Positions 56,999-64,000 of a stretch of 64,000 bases of DNA are shown here, one piece after another; position 1 is the first letter of the stretch, and each line of letters opens with the position of its first letter. The notes beneath the pieces are model-generated. The model had not been told where the DNA came from. It did no database searches and saw only the letters and a list, made by a program, of their open reading frames with translations. The DNA lies in NCBI RefSeq assembly GCF_021495345.1, contig NZ_CP099397.1:1302001-1366000 (forward strand), written 5' to 3'. The position numbers and the translations under genes were made by a program. The DNA comes from Pseudomonas hydrolytica (GTDB taxonomy: Bacteria > Pseudomonadota > Gammaproteobacteria > Pseudomonadales > Pseudomonadaceae).

Positions 56999-57391
56999 TC
57001 ACTTCACCCGCAATTCACACTCGAAGGTTTGCGCTGGCGGCACGTTCGGCTCCCAGGGCTGCTGGTAGGTCAGCAGCAGGCGGCCTTCGCCGGCCTCGCG
57101 TGCAGTGAAGCGCCAGGTGGAGATGCCGCCGGCACCCACCAGCCCGGCATCTTCCGGATTGCTGTACACCTCGGGGCCGAGGCTTTGCAGCACGTTCGTT
57201 GCACCGTCGCGGACCTCCCAGCGAAAGCCGGTGGTCGGGTTGCTGGGCAGGCTGAGAATCAGTTGCTGGCCCTTGTTCAGCGTCAGCGGGCACTGCCTGG
57301 CCTTCTTCAGCTCCAGCGTGCCGGATTGATGAGCGCAGGCCGTGAGCAGGGCCAGGGCGGGCAGGGTAAGCAGGCGCAACGCGCGGTTCAT
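56999..57391 (-). CDS. Chagasin-like (I42) cysteine-protease inhibitor, lipoprotein
   Basis: This 130-residue precursor has a lipoprotein signal (MNRALRLLTLPALALLTACA, lipobox LTAC), so it is probably anchored in the envelope. The mature part has the I42 inhibitor loops: 'LPSNPTTGFRWEV' (the NPTTGF motif), 'GAGGISTWRFTA', and 'YQQPWEP', which together plug the active-site cleft of papain-like proteases. P. aeruginosa has a homologous inhibitor (PA0778) beside a Lon-type protease gene (PA0779), as here. The start at 57391 is chosen for the signal peptide. A REP-like element lies between it and the protease gene. Confidence 0.88.
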   Translation of the reverse strand: MNRALRLLTLPALALLTACAHQSGTLELKKARQCPLTLNKGQQLILSLPSNPTTGFRWEVRDGATNVLQSLGPEVYSNPEDAGLVGAGGISTWRFTAREAGEGRLLLTYQQPWEPNVPPAQTFECELRVK

Positions 57392-57453
57392 GACGGACTC
57401 CTGTCGGCGAAACCTGGCCCAGCATAGCCGCACCGGGGTGCGGCATGCGAGCC

Positions 57454-57474
57454 GTAGGGTGCGCCGCGCGCACC
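57454..57474. repeat. REP-like palindrome, copy 4
   Basis: GTAGGGTGCGCCGCGCGCACC, one base different from copy 2, between the inhibitor and protease genes. Confidence 0.7.
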
Positions 57475-57478
57475 GTGG

Positions 57479-59875
57479 TTAGTCGAAAAGCACCCTGGCC
57501 ACGTCGCCATAACGCCTGGCGAAATGCACCGTCAGGCCTTCCTTGAGGTAGTCCGGCAGTTCCTCGTAGCTGCCACGGTTGGCCTCCGGCAGGATCAGTT
57601 CATGGATCTTCTGCCGCCGCGCCGCGATGACCTTCTCGCGTACGCCGCCGATGGGCAGCACCTGGCCGGTGAGGGTCAGCTCGCCGGTCATGGCCACGCC
57701 CTTTTTCGGCGCCTGGTTGCGCGCCAGGGAGAGCAGGGCACTGGCCATGGTGATGCCGGCGCTGGGGCCGTCCTTGGGCGTGGCGCCTTCCGGCACGTGC
57801 AGGTGAACGAAGGCCTGGTCGAAGAAGGTTGGGTCGCCGCCGAACTGCTTCAGGTGCGAGCTGACGTAGCTGTAGGCGATCTCCGCCGACTCCTTCATCA
57901 CCTCGCCGAGCTGGCCGGTGAGCTTGAAGCCACGGTTGAGCGTGTGGATGCGCGTCGCCTCGATCGGCAGGGTGGCGCCGCCCATGCTGGTCCAGGCCAG
58001 CCCGGTGATCACGCCGACGCCGGCCAGTACCCGCTCGTTGCGGAACACCGGCATGCCGAGGGCCTCCTCCAGGTCCTTGGCGCCGATGCGGATCTTCGCC
58101 TCGGGATCCTCCAGCAGCTTGACCACCGATTTGCGCACCAGCTTGCCCAGCTGCTTCTCCAGCTGGCGCACGCCAGCTTCGCGGGCATAGCCTTCGATCA
58201 CTGCGCGCAGCGCCGCGTCGCTAATGGACAGGCGCGCCTTGGGCACGCCGGCCTTTTCCAGCTGCTTGGGCCACAGGTGGCGCTTGGCGATGGCCAGCTT
58301 TTCCTCGGTAATGTAGCCGGACAGGCGGATCACCTCCATGCGGTCGAGCAGCGGCCCGGGGATGGAATCCAGCGTGTTGGCGGTGCACACGAACAGCACC
58401 TTGGACAGGTCCAGGCGCAGGTCCAGGTAGTGGTCGAGGAATTCGACGTTCTGCTCCGGATCGAGGGTTTCCAGCAGCGCCGAGGCCGGGTCGCCCTGGT
58501 AGCTGGTGCCCATCTTGTCGATCTCGTCGAGCATGATCACCGGGTTCATCACCTCGGCTTCCTTCAGCGCCTGCACCAGCTTGCCGGGCATGGCGCCGAT
58601 GTAGGTGCGACGGTGGCCCTTGATCTCCGCCTCGTCACGCATGCCGCCCACCGAGAAACGGTAGAAGGGACGGCCGAGGGATTCGGCGATGGATTTGCCG
58701 ATGCTGGTCTTGCCCACGCCGGGCGGGCCGACCAGCAGCACGATGGAACCGGCGATCTCGCCCTTGAAGGCGCCGACGGCGAGAAACTCGGTGATGCGCC
58801 GCTTGATGTCGTCCATGCCGGCGTGGTGCTTGTCCAGCACCTTGCGCGCGCGGCCGAGGTCGAGCTTGTCCTGGCCATGGATGCCCCAGGGCAGTGCGGT
58901 GGCCCAGTCCAGGTAGTTGCGCGTGACGGCGTACTCCGGCGAGCCGGTCTCGAGGATCGACAGCTTGTTCAGCTCCTCGTCGATGCGCTTGCGCACCGGC
59001 GCCGGCAGGGTCTTGCCTTCGAGGCGGGCGAGGAATTCCTCGCGGTCGGCGCTCTTGTCGTCCTTGCTGATGCCCAGTTCCTGCTGGATCAGCTTGAGCT
59101 GCTCCTTGAGGAAGAACTCGCGCTGGCGCTCGCCGATCTGTCTGTTCACCTCGGCCGACAGCTCCTTCTGCAGGCGGCCGACTTCCACTTCCTTGCGCAG
59201 CAGCGGCAGGACCTTCTCCATGCGCTTGAGAATCGGCACGCAGTCGAGCACTTCCTGCAGCTCATGGCCGGGCGCAGTGGTGAGCGCTGCGGCGAAATCG
59301 GTCAGCGGCGACGGCTCGTTGGGGCTGAAGCGGTTGAGGTAGTTCTTCAACTCCTCGCTGTACAGCGGGTTGAGCGGCAGCAGCTCCTTGATCGCATTGA
59401 TCAGTGCCATGCCGTAGGCCTTCACTTCGTCGCGCGGGTCGCTCGGGGCCTGGGGATAATCCACCTCGGCCAGGTAGGGGCCGCGCCGGCTCAGCCAGCC
59501 GCGGATGCGCACGCGGGTCAGGCCCTGGGCGACGAACTGCAGCTTGCCGCCTTCCTCGCTGACATGGTGTACGCGGACCAGGGTGCCGTGCTCGGGCAGG
59601 CTGGCCAGGTCGAACTCGCCATTCTCGTCCGGCGGATTGTCGACGTAGAACACCGCCAGGCACTTGTGCTCGGTATTGCCCACGCGGTTGAGCGTGCGTC
59701 CCCAGGGATGCTGGTTGACGATCACCGGCAGCACCTGCGCCGGGAAGAACGGGCGGTTGTGAATGGGGATGACGTAGAGCTTGTCCGGCAGTTGCTGGGC
59801 GGGGAGCACCAGGCCGGTACTACCGACCTGCACCTTGTCTTCGACTGCCTCGGAGTTGATGTCCTGATCGTTCAT
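57479..59875 (-). CDS. Lon-type ATP-dependent protease (AsrA-like)
   Basis: This 798-residue cytoplasmic AAA+ serine protease has the LAN N-domain (about 30-230, 'LYVIPIHNRPFFPAQVLPVI'), a coiled-coil region, Walker A 'LLVGPPGVGKTSIGKSIAES' and Walker B 'NPVIMLDEIDKMG'. The S16 protease domain has catalytic Ser in 'PKDGPSAGITMASALLSL' and Lys in 'PIGGVREKVIAARRQKI'. It has the full length of classic Lon. By context (next to a chagasin-like gene) it corresponds to P. aeruginosa PA0779/AsrA, an aminoglycoside-induced stress protease, rather than housekeeping Lon. This identity is by synteny. Confidence 0.9.
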   Translation of the reverse strand: MNDQDINSEAVEDKVQVGSTGLVLPAQQLPDKLYVIPIHNRPFFPAQVLPVIVNQHPWGRTLNRVGNTEHKCLAVFYVDNPPDENGEFDLASLPEHGTLVRVHHVSEEGGKLQFVAQGLTRVRIRGWLSRRGPYLAEVDYPQAPSDPRDEVKAYGMALINAIKELLPLNPLYSEELKNYLNRFSPNEPSPLTDFAAALTTAPGHELQEVLDCVPILKRMEKVLPLLRKEVEVGRLQKELSAEVNRQIGERQREFFLKEQLKLIQQELGISKDDKSADREEFLARLEGKTLPAPVRKRIDEELNKLSILETGSPEYAVTRNYLDWATALPWGIHGQDKLDLGRARKVLDKHHAGMDDIKRRITEFLAVGAFKGEIAGSIVLLVGPPGVGKTSIGKSIAESLGRPFYRFSVGGMRDEAEIKGHRRTYIGAMPGKLVQALKEAEVMNPVIMLDEIDKMGTSYQGDPASALLETLDPEQNVEFLDHYLDLRLDLSKVLFVCTANTLDSIPGPLLDRMEVIRLSGYITEEKLAIAKRHLWPKQLEKAGVPKARLSISDAALRAVIEGYAREAGVRQLEKQLGKLVRKSVVKLLEDPEAKIRIGAKDLEEALGMPVFRNERVLAGVGVITGLAWTSMGGATLPIEATRIHTLNRGFKLTGQLGEVMKESAEIAYSYVSSHLKQFGGDPTFFDQAFVHLHVPEGATPKDGPSAGITMASALLSLARNQAPKKGVAMTGELTLTGQVLPIGGVREKVIAARRQKIHELILPEANRGSYEELPDYLKEGLTVHFARRYGDVARVLFD

Positions 59876-59971
59876 GGAGCACCTTTGCTTGCATGTTGAG
59901 TGCTACATGGGGCGGTGCTCGGAATTTTTCAACGCCAGGACTTCCCTTTGCGCCCGGCCTGTGCGCGGCGG

Positions 59972-60676
59972 TCAGGCCAGTGTCAGGCGAATGCCCTGCA
60001 GGCGCTGGTCGATCAGCGGCGTGAGCAGGGCGAAGCAGTCGGCGGGGGCCAGGCGCACCTGGGGCGACTCGATCAGTTCCTGGCGCAGGCGTTCGAGCAG
60101 CGCATGCAGCGTCTGGTCCGGGCTCTGGGTGTCGAGGCGCTCGCAGAGAAAGCGCATCTGCATCTGCAGACCCGCCGGGCAGCGCGAATAGTTCGCCGCG
60201 CGCACCGCCAGCCCGCGCAGGCGGGCCAGGTCCTCGAGTGCGCGGCAGGCTTCGCCGAGGCCGCGAATGGCCGGATGCTGATGCTGGTACAGGCGATCCT
60301 CGAGCTGCTCGATGACCTCCAGCAGGGCATCGATCAGGCGGCTGTGCGCCTCGAAATCGGCGGGTTTGCGGCGCAGCAGCGGCCAATGCTGTTGCAGTGG
60401 CGGCAATTGCAGGCTGGTGCCGGGCCAGTTCAGCCAGAGCTCGTCGAGTTGGCGAGCCAGGGCGTTGCGCTGGCTGACGCTGTGGAGGTCCTGCTGGGCG
60501 CCGAGGCCGCGGTGTTTCTGCAGCGCCTGGAGCAATTCCAGGCAGCGCTGCAGGGTGCGGTTCTCCAGCTTGCCCAGCGCCTGCTGGTGGCGCCGCTCGG
60601 CGCGCTGGCTCAGGCAGTGACCGAGCGTGAGCAGGGCGACCCCCAGGCCCAGGGCGATGAACAGTTCGGGATTCAT
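59972..60676 (-). CDS. Membrane-anchored helical hypothetical protein
   Basis: This 234-residue protein begins with one membrane helix (MNPELFIALGLGVALLTLGH) and is otherwise almost all alpha-helical. 'LELLQALQKHRGLGAQQDLH' resembles the first helix of NIT (nitrate/nitrite-sensing) domains, which have 'LQKERG', but no signalling domain follows, so it would be a stand-alone sensor-like protein. Few strands and three Cys (near 23, 45 and 143-167) are seen. It lies upstream of the AraC regulator, divergently oriented. Function is unknown. Confidence 0.65.
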   Translation of the reverse strand: MNPELFIALGLGVALLTLGHCLSQRAERRHQQALGKLENRTLQRCLELLQALQKHRGLGAQQDLHSVSQRNALARQLDELWLNWPGTSLQLPPLQQHWPLLRRKPADFEAHSRLIDALLEVIEQLEDRLYQHQHPAIRGLGEACRALEDLARLRGLAVRAANYSRCPAGLQMQMRFLCERLDTQSPDQTLHALLERLRQELIESPQVRLAPADCFALLTPLIDQRLQGIRLTLA

Positions 60677-60950
60677 GGGCTGCGCTCCATTGCATTGGCT
60701 GACTTGGCCAGGTCTTCGGTAGCTGGTTCAAGCAACTCCCCTGCCAGCGATGAGAGCGCCCGGCGTGCCTGGGGCGGGCGGTGCAGGGCGTTGCGGCGGA
60801 TGCCCGCAAATGGCGCAGGCAGCGCTTCGTCGGCTCAATCTGGTGCAAGCGATGTAAAAGGTGCAACCCATCCGCTGGTCGCGGGTTGCGGCGTTTTTTC
60901 CCGTAAAGGAGTAAAGTGCAACCCTTGTTTCATGCCGCAAGTCTTTCGCC

Positions 60951-61700
60951 ATGCTGCAAGCCCGTGTGATTCGCCTGGATGAACAGGCCCATGAACATGC
61001 TCACGATCATCACCAACTGGTGATGTCCCTGGTCGGCCGCGCCGAATTCGAGGTCGGCGGACGCGGCGGCGAAGTCTGCCGGATGCGCGCCTGTCTGGTG
61101 CCCGGCGACGCCGCTCACCAGTTCGCCGGCATGGGCGACAACCGCATGCTGATCGTCGATCTCGACGAGCAGGACACCCCCAGCGAGGATCTGGAACTGC
61201 TCCACAGCCTGTTCGAGACCCCGCGATTCCCGGCGCTGGACGCCGATTTCCAGCACCTGCTCAGCTATGCCGGCGCCGAACTGGAGCGCTACGGCAGCGA
61301 CTCGATCCTGGCGCGCTCTCTCGGCGGCGTGCTGTTGCGGGCGCTGCACCTGCGTCTGTTCGGCGAACAGCGGCGCCAGCCGCAGGGAGCGCTGGATCTG
61401 CAGCGGCTGGACAGCTACATCGGCGAGCACCTGGCGCGGCGCATCAGCGTGGCCGAGCTGGCTCAGGTGATGTGCCTGAGCCCCAGCCACTTCCATGCGC
61501 AGTTCAAGGACAGCGTGGGCCTCACCCCGCACCAGTACCTGCTCAAGACCCGCCTCGACCGCGCCGCGCGCATGCTGCGCGAGAGCACCCTGCCGCTGGT
61601 GCGCATCGCCGAGGAGTGCGGGTTCTCCAGCCAGAGCGCATTGACCACCTCCATGCGCCGCTATCTCGGCCTCACGCCCAAGCGTTTGCGCAGCGAGTAA
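60951..61700 (+). CDS. AraC-family transcriptional regulator
   Basis: This 249-residue regulator has an N-terminal cupin-like domain with His-rich strands ('DEQAHEHAHDHHQLVMSLVG', 'CLVPGDAAHQFAGMGDN'). Its C-terminal double helix-turn-helix is 'RISVAELAQVMCLSPSHFHA' and 'LVRIAEECGFSSQSALTTSM', followed by RRYLGLTPKRLR. The AraC domain is complete. P. aeruginosa has an AraC regulator, PruR (PA0780), next to PA0779, but I cannot confirm orthology. Two TGCAACCC words occur upstream (60862-60869 and 60917-60924) and could be its sites. No target genes are obvious. Confidence 0.88.
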   Translation: MLQARVIRLDEQAHEHAHDHHQLVMSLVGRAEFEVGGRGGEVCRMRACLVPGDAAHQFAGMGDNRMLIVDLDEQDTPSEDLELLHSLFETPRFPALDADFQHLLSYAGAELERYGSDSILARSLGGVLLRALHLRLFGEQRRQPQGALDLQRLDSYIGEHLARRISVAELAQVMCLSPSHFHAQFKDSVGLTPHQYLLKTRLDRAARMLRESTLPLVRIAEECGFSSQSALTTSMRRYLGLTPKRLRSE

Positions 61701-61836
61701 GGCCCTGGCTGGGCGATTGCTGGCCGGTTCGCCGCCGGCCAGCTAGGCTGTCAATTCTGTACGCCAAAACTCGGTTGCCAAGATGGCATGTAATCCTGTG
61801 GACGCCCCGGCCGTCGGCTCGGGCCAAGGCTCGCGC

Positions 61837-62523
61837 ATGACTGGTCGCAATTCCCGCCTGCTCCCCCTCGTTCTGTTCGCCGCCCTGGTCCTGCCCGGCC
61901 TGGCGCATGCCGCGGCGCTGCATGCCGATCTGCTGGACGCCGCCGGCCAGCCGCTGGCCGATGCGGTGATCAGCCTGAACGGCCCGCTGGACGCATCCCA
62001 GGCGCCACCGCCGGCGCTCATGGATCAGCGCGACAAGCAGTTCCAGCCCCATGTGCTGGCGGTGCGTACCGGCACGCTGGTGTCCTTCCCCAACAGCGAC
62101 GATATCCGCCACCAGGTCTACTCCTTCTCGCCGGCCAAGCGTTTCGAGCTGCGCCTGTACCAGGGCACGCCGAGCGAGCCGGTGCTGTTCGACAAGCCCG
62201 GGCTGGTGGTGCTGGGCTGCAATATCCATGACTGGATGCTCGGCTATATCTACGTCACCGACGATCCCTGGTTCGCCGTCAGCGACGAGAACGGCCGTGC
62301 GGCCATCGCCGGGTTGCCGGCCGGTCGCTACGCCGTGACCCTCTGGCACCCAGGCAATCCGCAGTTGTTGCCGCAGGCCGCCGGCGAGCTGCAGGTGCAG
62401 GTGCAGACGCTGAGCCAGCGGTTCACCCTGGCCAGCAGCGGCCCTGCCGAGCCGCCCGCGCCGCCGGCGCCGAGCGCGTTCGGCGAGGCTTTCAGGAAGG
62501 CCGCCGAAGATGCTGCGCAGTAG
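61837..62523 (+). CDS. Exported cupredoxin-like protein ('methylamine utilization protein' family)
   Basis: This 228-residue precursor has a signal peptide (LLPLVLFAALVLPGLAHAAA). The mature protein starts with a Big/CarboxypepD_reg-like strand set ('DAAGQPLADAVISLNGPLDA') and then has a cupredoxin pattern: a His in 'NSDDIRHQVYSFSPAKR' and Cys-x2-His-x2-Met in 'VVLGCNIHDWMLGYIYV', the four ligands of a type-1 copper site. The Pro/Ala-rich tail is low complexity. The start at 61837 (MTGRNSRLL) has AAGG upstream; 61783 is an alternative. It overlaps the GGDEF gene by 14 bases, so the two form an operon, probably periplasmic sensing plus signalling. Confidence 0.82.
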   Translation: MTGRNSRLLPLVLFAALVLPGLAHAAALHADLLDAAGQPLADAVISLNGPLDASQAPPPALMDQRDKQFQPHVLAVRTGTLVSFPNSDDIRHQVYSFSPAKRFELRLYQGTPSEPVLFDKPGLVVLGCNIHDWMLGYIYVTDDPWFAVSDENGRAAIAGLPAGRYAVTLWHPGNPQLLPQAAGELQVQVQTLSQRFTLASSGPAEPPAPPAPSAFGEAFRKAAEDAAQ

Positions 62524-64000
62524 CTTCCAGGCGCGCATCAGCGGCGTCCTCATCCTGCTGTTGCTGGTGGTGATCGGCGCCCTCTATGTCGCGGTGAAGG
62601 CAGCCACCGATGCCGCAGTACGCGCCCAGGCGCAGGAGCAGCTGAACGTCGGCAGTCTCGTCTTCGAGCAGCTGCTGGCGCTGCGCAGCGACCAGCTGCA
62701 GCAGGCCGCCCAGGTACTGGCGGCCGATTTCGGCTTCAAGGAGGCGGTGGCCAGCGGCGATGCGCCGACCATCCGCTCGGCACTGGCCAACCAGGGCGCG
62801 CGCATCAACGCCGACGCGGTGTTCCTGCTGGGGCTGGACGGCAGCCTGCAGGTGAGCACCGACCCGGACATCGACGCCGAGGCGCTGGCCCGTATGGACG
62901 GCCAGCTACAGCGGCCGCGGCGCGACGGGGCGCGGCTGTTCCTGCTGCCCATCGGCAGGCAGATCTATCTGCTGGTGGATGCCACGGTGAGCGCACCGCT
63001 GCCGATCGCCCGGGTGCTGATGGGCTTTGCCGTGGACCGCGAATTCGCCGTGCAGCTGCGTGAGCTGACCCACCTGGAGCTGAGCCTGGTGGCCAGTCGC
63101 GACGGTGCGGCGCCGACGTGGATCAGCACCCTGCCGGCCAGCGCCCAGGCCCTGCTGCAAGCGCAGATGAAGGCCGCCGGCGCGATGCCGCAGCGTCTCG
63201 ACGGTGGCAGCGAGCACTACTTCGGCCAGCACCTGCAACTGGCCAGCGGCCCCGGCTATCGCGTCGAGGCGCTGCTGCACAAGTCCCTCGGCGAGGCCGA
63301 GGCGGCGTTCGCACCGCTGGATCGGCGCATCCTGCTGATCAGCCTGGGGGCCATGCTCGCCTCGCTGATCGGTGCGCTGTTGCTGGCGCGCAGCCTGTCG
63401 CGACCGGTGCGCGAACTGGCCGCTGCCGCCCAGCGCATCGGCCGTGGCGACTATCAACAGCCGGTGGCCCTGGCCCGCAGCGACGAGCTCGGCCTGCTGG
63501 CGCTGGCGGTCAACGACATGCAGCGCGGCATCGCCGAGCGCGAGCGGCAGCTGGCGCACAACGCCCTGCACGACGCGCTGACCGGCCTGCCCAACCGCAC
63601 CCTGGCGCTGGAGCGGCTGGGCAGCGCGATCACCGCCGGCCGGCCCACGGCGCTGCTGTATCTGGGTGTGGGCAACTTCGCCGCGATCAACGAGAGCTGT
63701 GGCCAGGGTGGCGGCGACCTGGCCCTGCAACAGCTGGCCCGGCGTCTGCAGGCGACCCTGCGCCCCGGCGACAGCCTGGCGCGCCTGGTGGGCGATGAGT
63801 TCCTCCTGCTGCTGGAGCAGTGCGACGGCAGCAGTGCAGTGGCCAGCGCCGACCGTCTCCATCAGCTGCTGCTCAAGCCGCTGCGCATCGGCACGCTGGA
63901 CATCGCCCTGGACTGCCGCATCGGCATTGCCGCCTACCCGGCCGACGGTGACACACCGGACGATCTGCTGCGCCGTGCGCGCATCGCCATGCAGGACGCG
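62510..64000 (+). CDS. Membrane GGDEF-type signalling protein with degenerate active site (partial, cut by window end)
   Basis: An open frame begins ATG CTG CGC (62510) and runs through the window end: 497 residues visible. A first membrane helix (GVLILLLLVVIGALYVAVKA) is followed by a periplasmic double-Cache-like sensor of about 240 residues. A second helix (ILLISLGAMLASLIGALLLA) and HAMP domain follow ('RPVRELAAAAQRIGRGDYQQ'). A GGDEF domain then begins 'HDALTGLPNRTLALERL'. The active loop reads LARLVGDEFLLLL, so GGDEF is VGDEF (Val427), which probably abolishes diguanylate cyclase activity. An EAL domain may follow outside the window. It is coupled to the cupredoxin-like gene. Confidence 0.85.
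   Translation, partial: MLRSSFQARISGVLILLLLVVIGALYVAVKAATDAAVRAQAQEQLNVGSLVFEQLLALRSDQLQQAAQVLAADFGFKEAVASGDAPTIRSALANQGARINADAVFLLGLDGSLQVSTDPDIDAEALARMDGQLQRPRRDGARLFLLPIGRQIYLLVDATVSAPLPIARVLMGFAVDREFAVQLRELTHLELSLVASRDGAAPTWISTLPASAQALLQAQMKAAGAMPQRLDGGSEHYFGQHLQLASGPGYRVEALLHKSLGEAEAAFAPLDRRILLISLGAMLASLIGALLLARSLSRPVRELAAAAQRIGRGDYQQPVALARSDELGLLALAVNDMQRGIAERERQLAHNALHDALTGLPNRTLALERLGSAITAGRPTALLYLGVGNFAAINESCGQGGGDLALQQLARRLQATLRPGDSLARLVGDEFLLLLEQCDGSSAVASADRLHQLLLKPLRIGTLDIALDCRIGIAAYPADGDTPDDLLRRARIAMQDA

Noticed and set aside
57524..59899. 791-codon open frame on the plus strand
   Set aside because: Antisense to the Lon-type protease, low complexity, no domain.

Overview
This window reads as a gamma-proteobacterial chromosome, most likely Pseudomonas (P. 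mendocina/oleovorans/alcaligenes-like). The tmRNA at 22502-22858 encodes the tag ANDDNYALAA, which is the Pseudomonas form. OprD-family porins, a CzcRS-CzcCBA locus, and a Lon-type protease beside a chagasin-like inhibitor (compare PA0779/PA0778) support this. The species is inferred. No database search was possible.

LEFT PART, about 1-22,500: a genomic island ending at the 3' end of ssrA. By eye its base composition is lower in G+C than the rest. It holds (i) a heavy-metal block: the end of one OprD-type porin, a CadR/PbrR regulator, a complete OprD-type porin, a small exported protein, a degraded IS3 element, czcRS, and divergent czcCBA; (ii) remnants of an integrative element: two small exported or membrane proteins, an Xre regulator, a RadC-like protein, a gp3/'hydrolase or metal-binding' protein, and a DUF932 protein fused in frame to the C-terminal part of a YqaJ-type exonuclease; (iii) a two-gene nuclease-helicase operon (17048-21000) organised like Hachiman/AbpAB anti-phage systems, the best candidate for an under-described system here; (iv) a P4-type tyrosine integrase next to ssrA. 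A 16-base palindrome (ATTACG-N5-GTAAT type) recurs upstream of the porin, czcC and, more weakly, the small exported protein. A near-perfect MerR/CadR operator lies inside a long-spacer promoter reading into czcRS. I infer a cascade in which CadR controls czcRS and CzcR controls the porin and the efflux pump.

RIGHT PART, about 22,990-64,000: ordinary high-GC backbone, marked by copies of a GTAGGGTGCGCC... palindrome not seen in the island. It holds a hybrid sensor kinase; a DUF4105 protein with a small periplasmic protein; a DksA/TraR zinc finger protein; an MgtE-like Mg transporter; a LonB-like protease; YqhA; a photolyase operon (DUF6482-like, FeS photolyase, DUF2256) behind a possible light-regulated MerR-type promoter; an FKBP isomerase; a small protein with a Fur-like box; an RND efflux pair; and a chemoreceptor.

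From 43.4 to 54.8 kb lies a divergent glucarate/galactarate catabolic cluster. The minus operon is gudD-tctC-tctB-tctA. The plus operon is kdgD, a second gudD, an MFS carrier, garD and a 2-hydroxyacid dehydrogenase. Both diverge from a 0.5 kb region with GntR-like palindromes. The ketoglutarate-semialdehyde dehydrogenase that would finish the pathway and a local regulator are not in the window. The remainder is an ABC-2 exporter, the chagasin-like lipoprotein, the Lon/AsrA-type protease, a membrane-anchored hypothetical, an AraC regulator, a cupredoxin-like exported protein, and the 5' part of a GGDEF-type protein cut by the window end.
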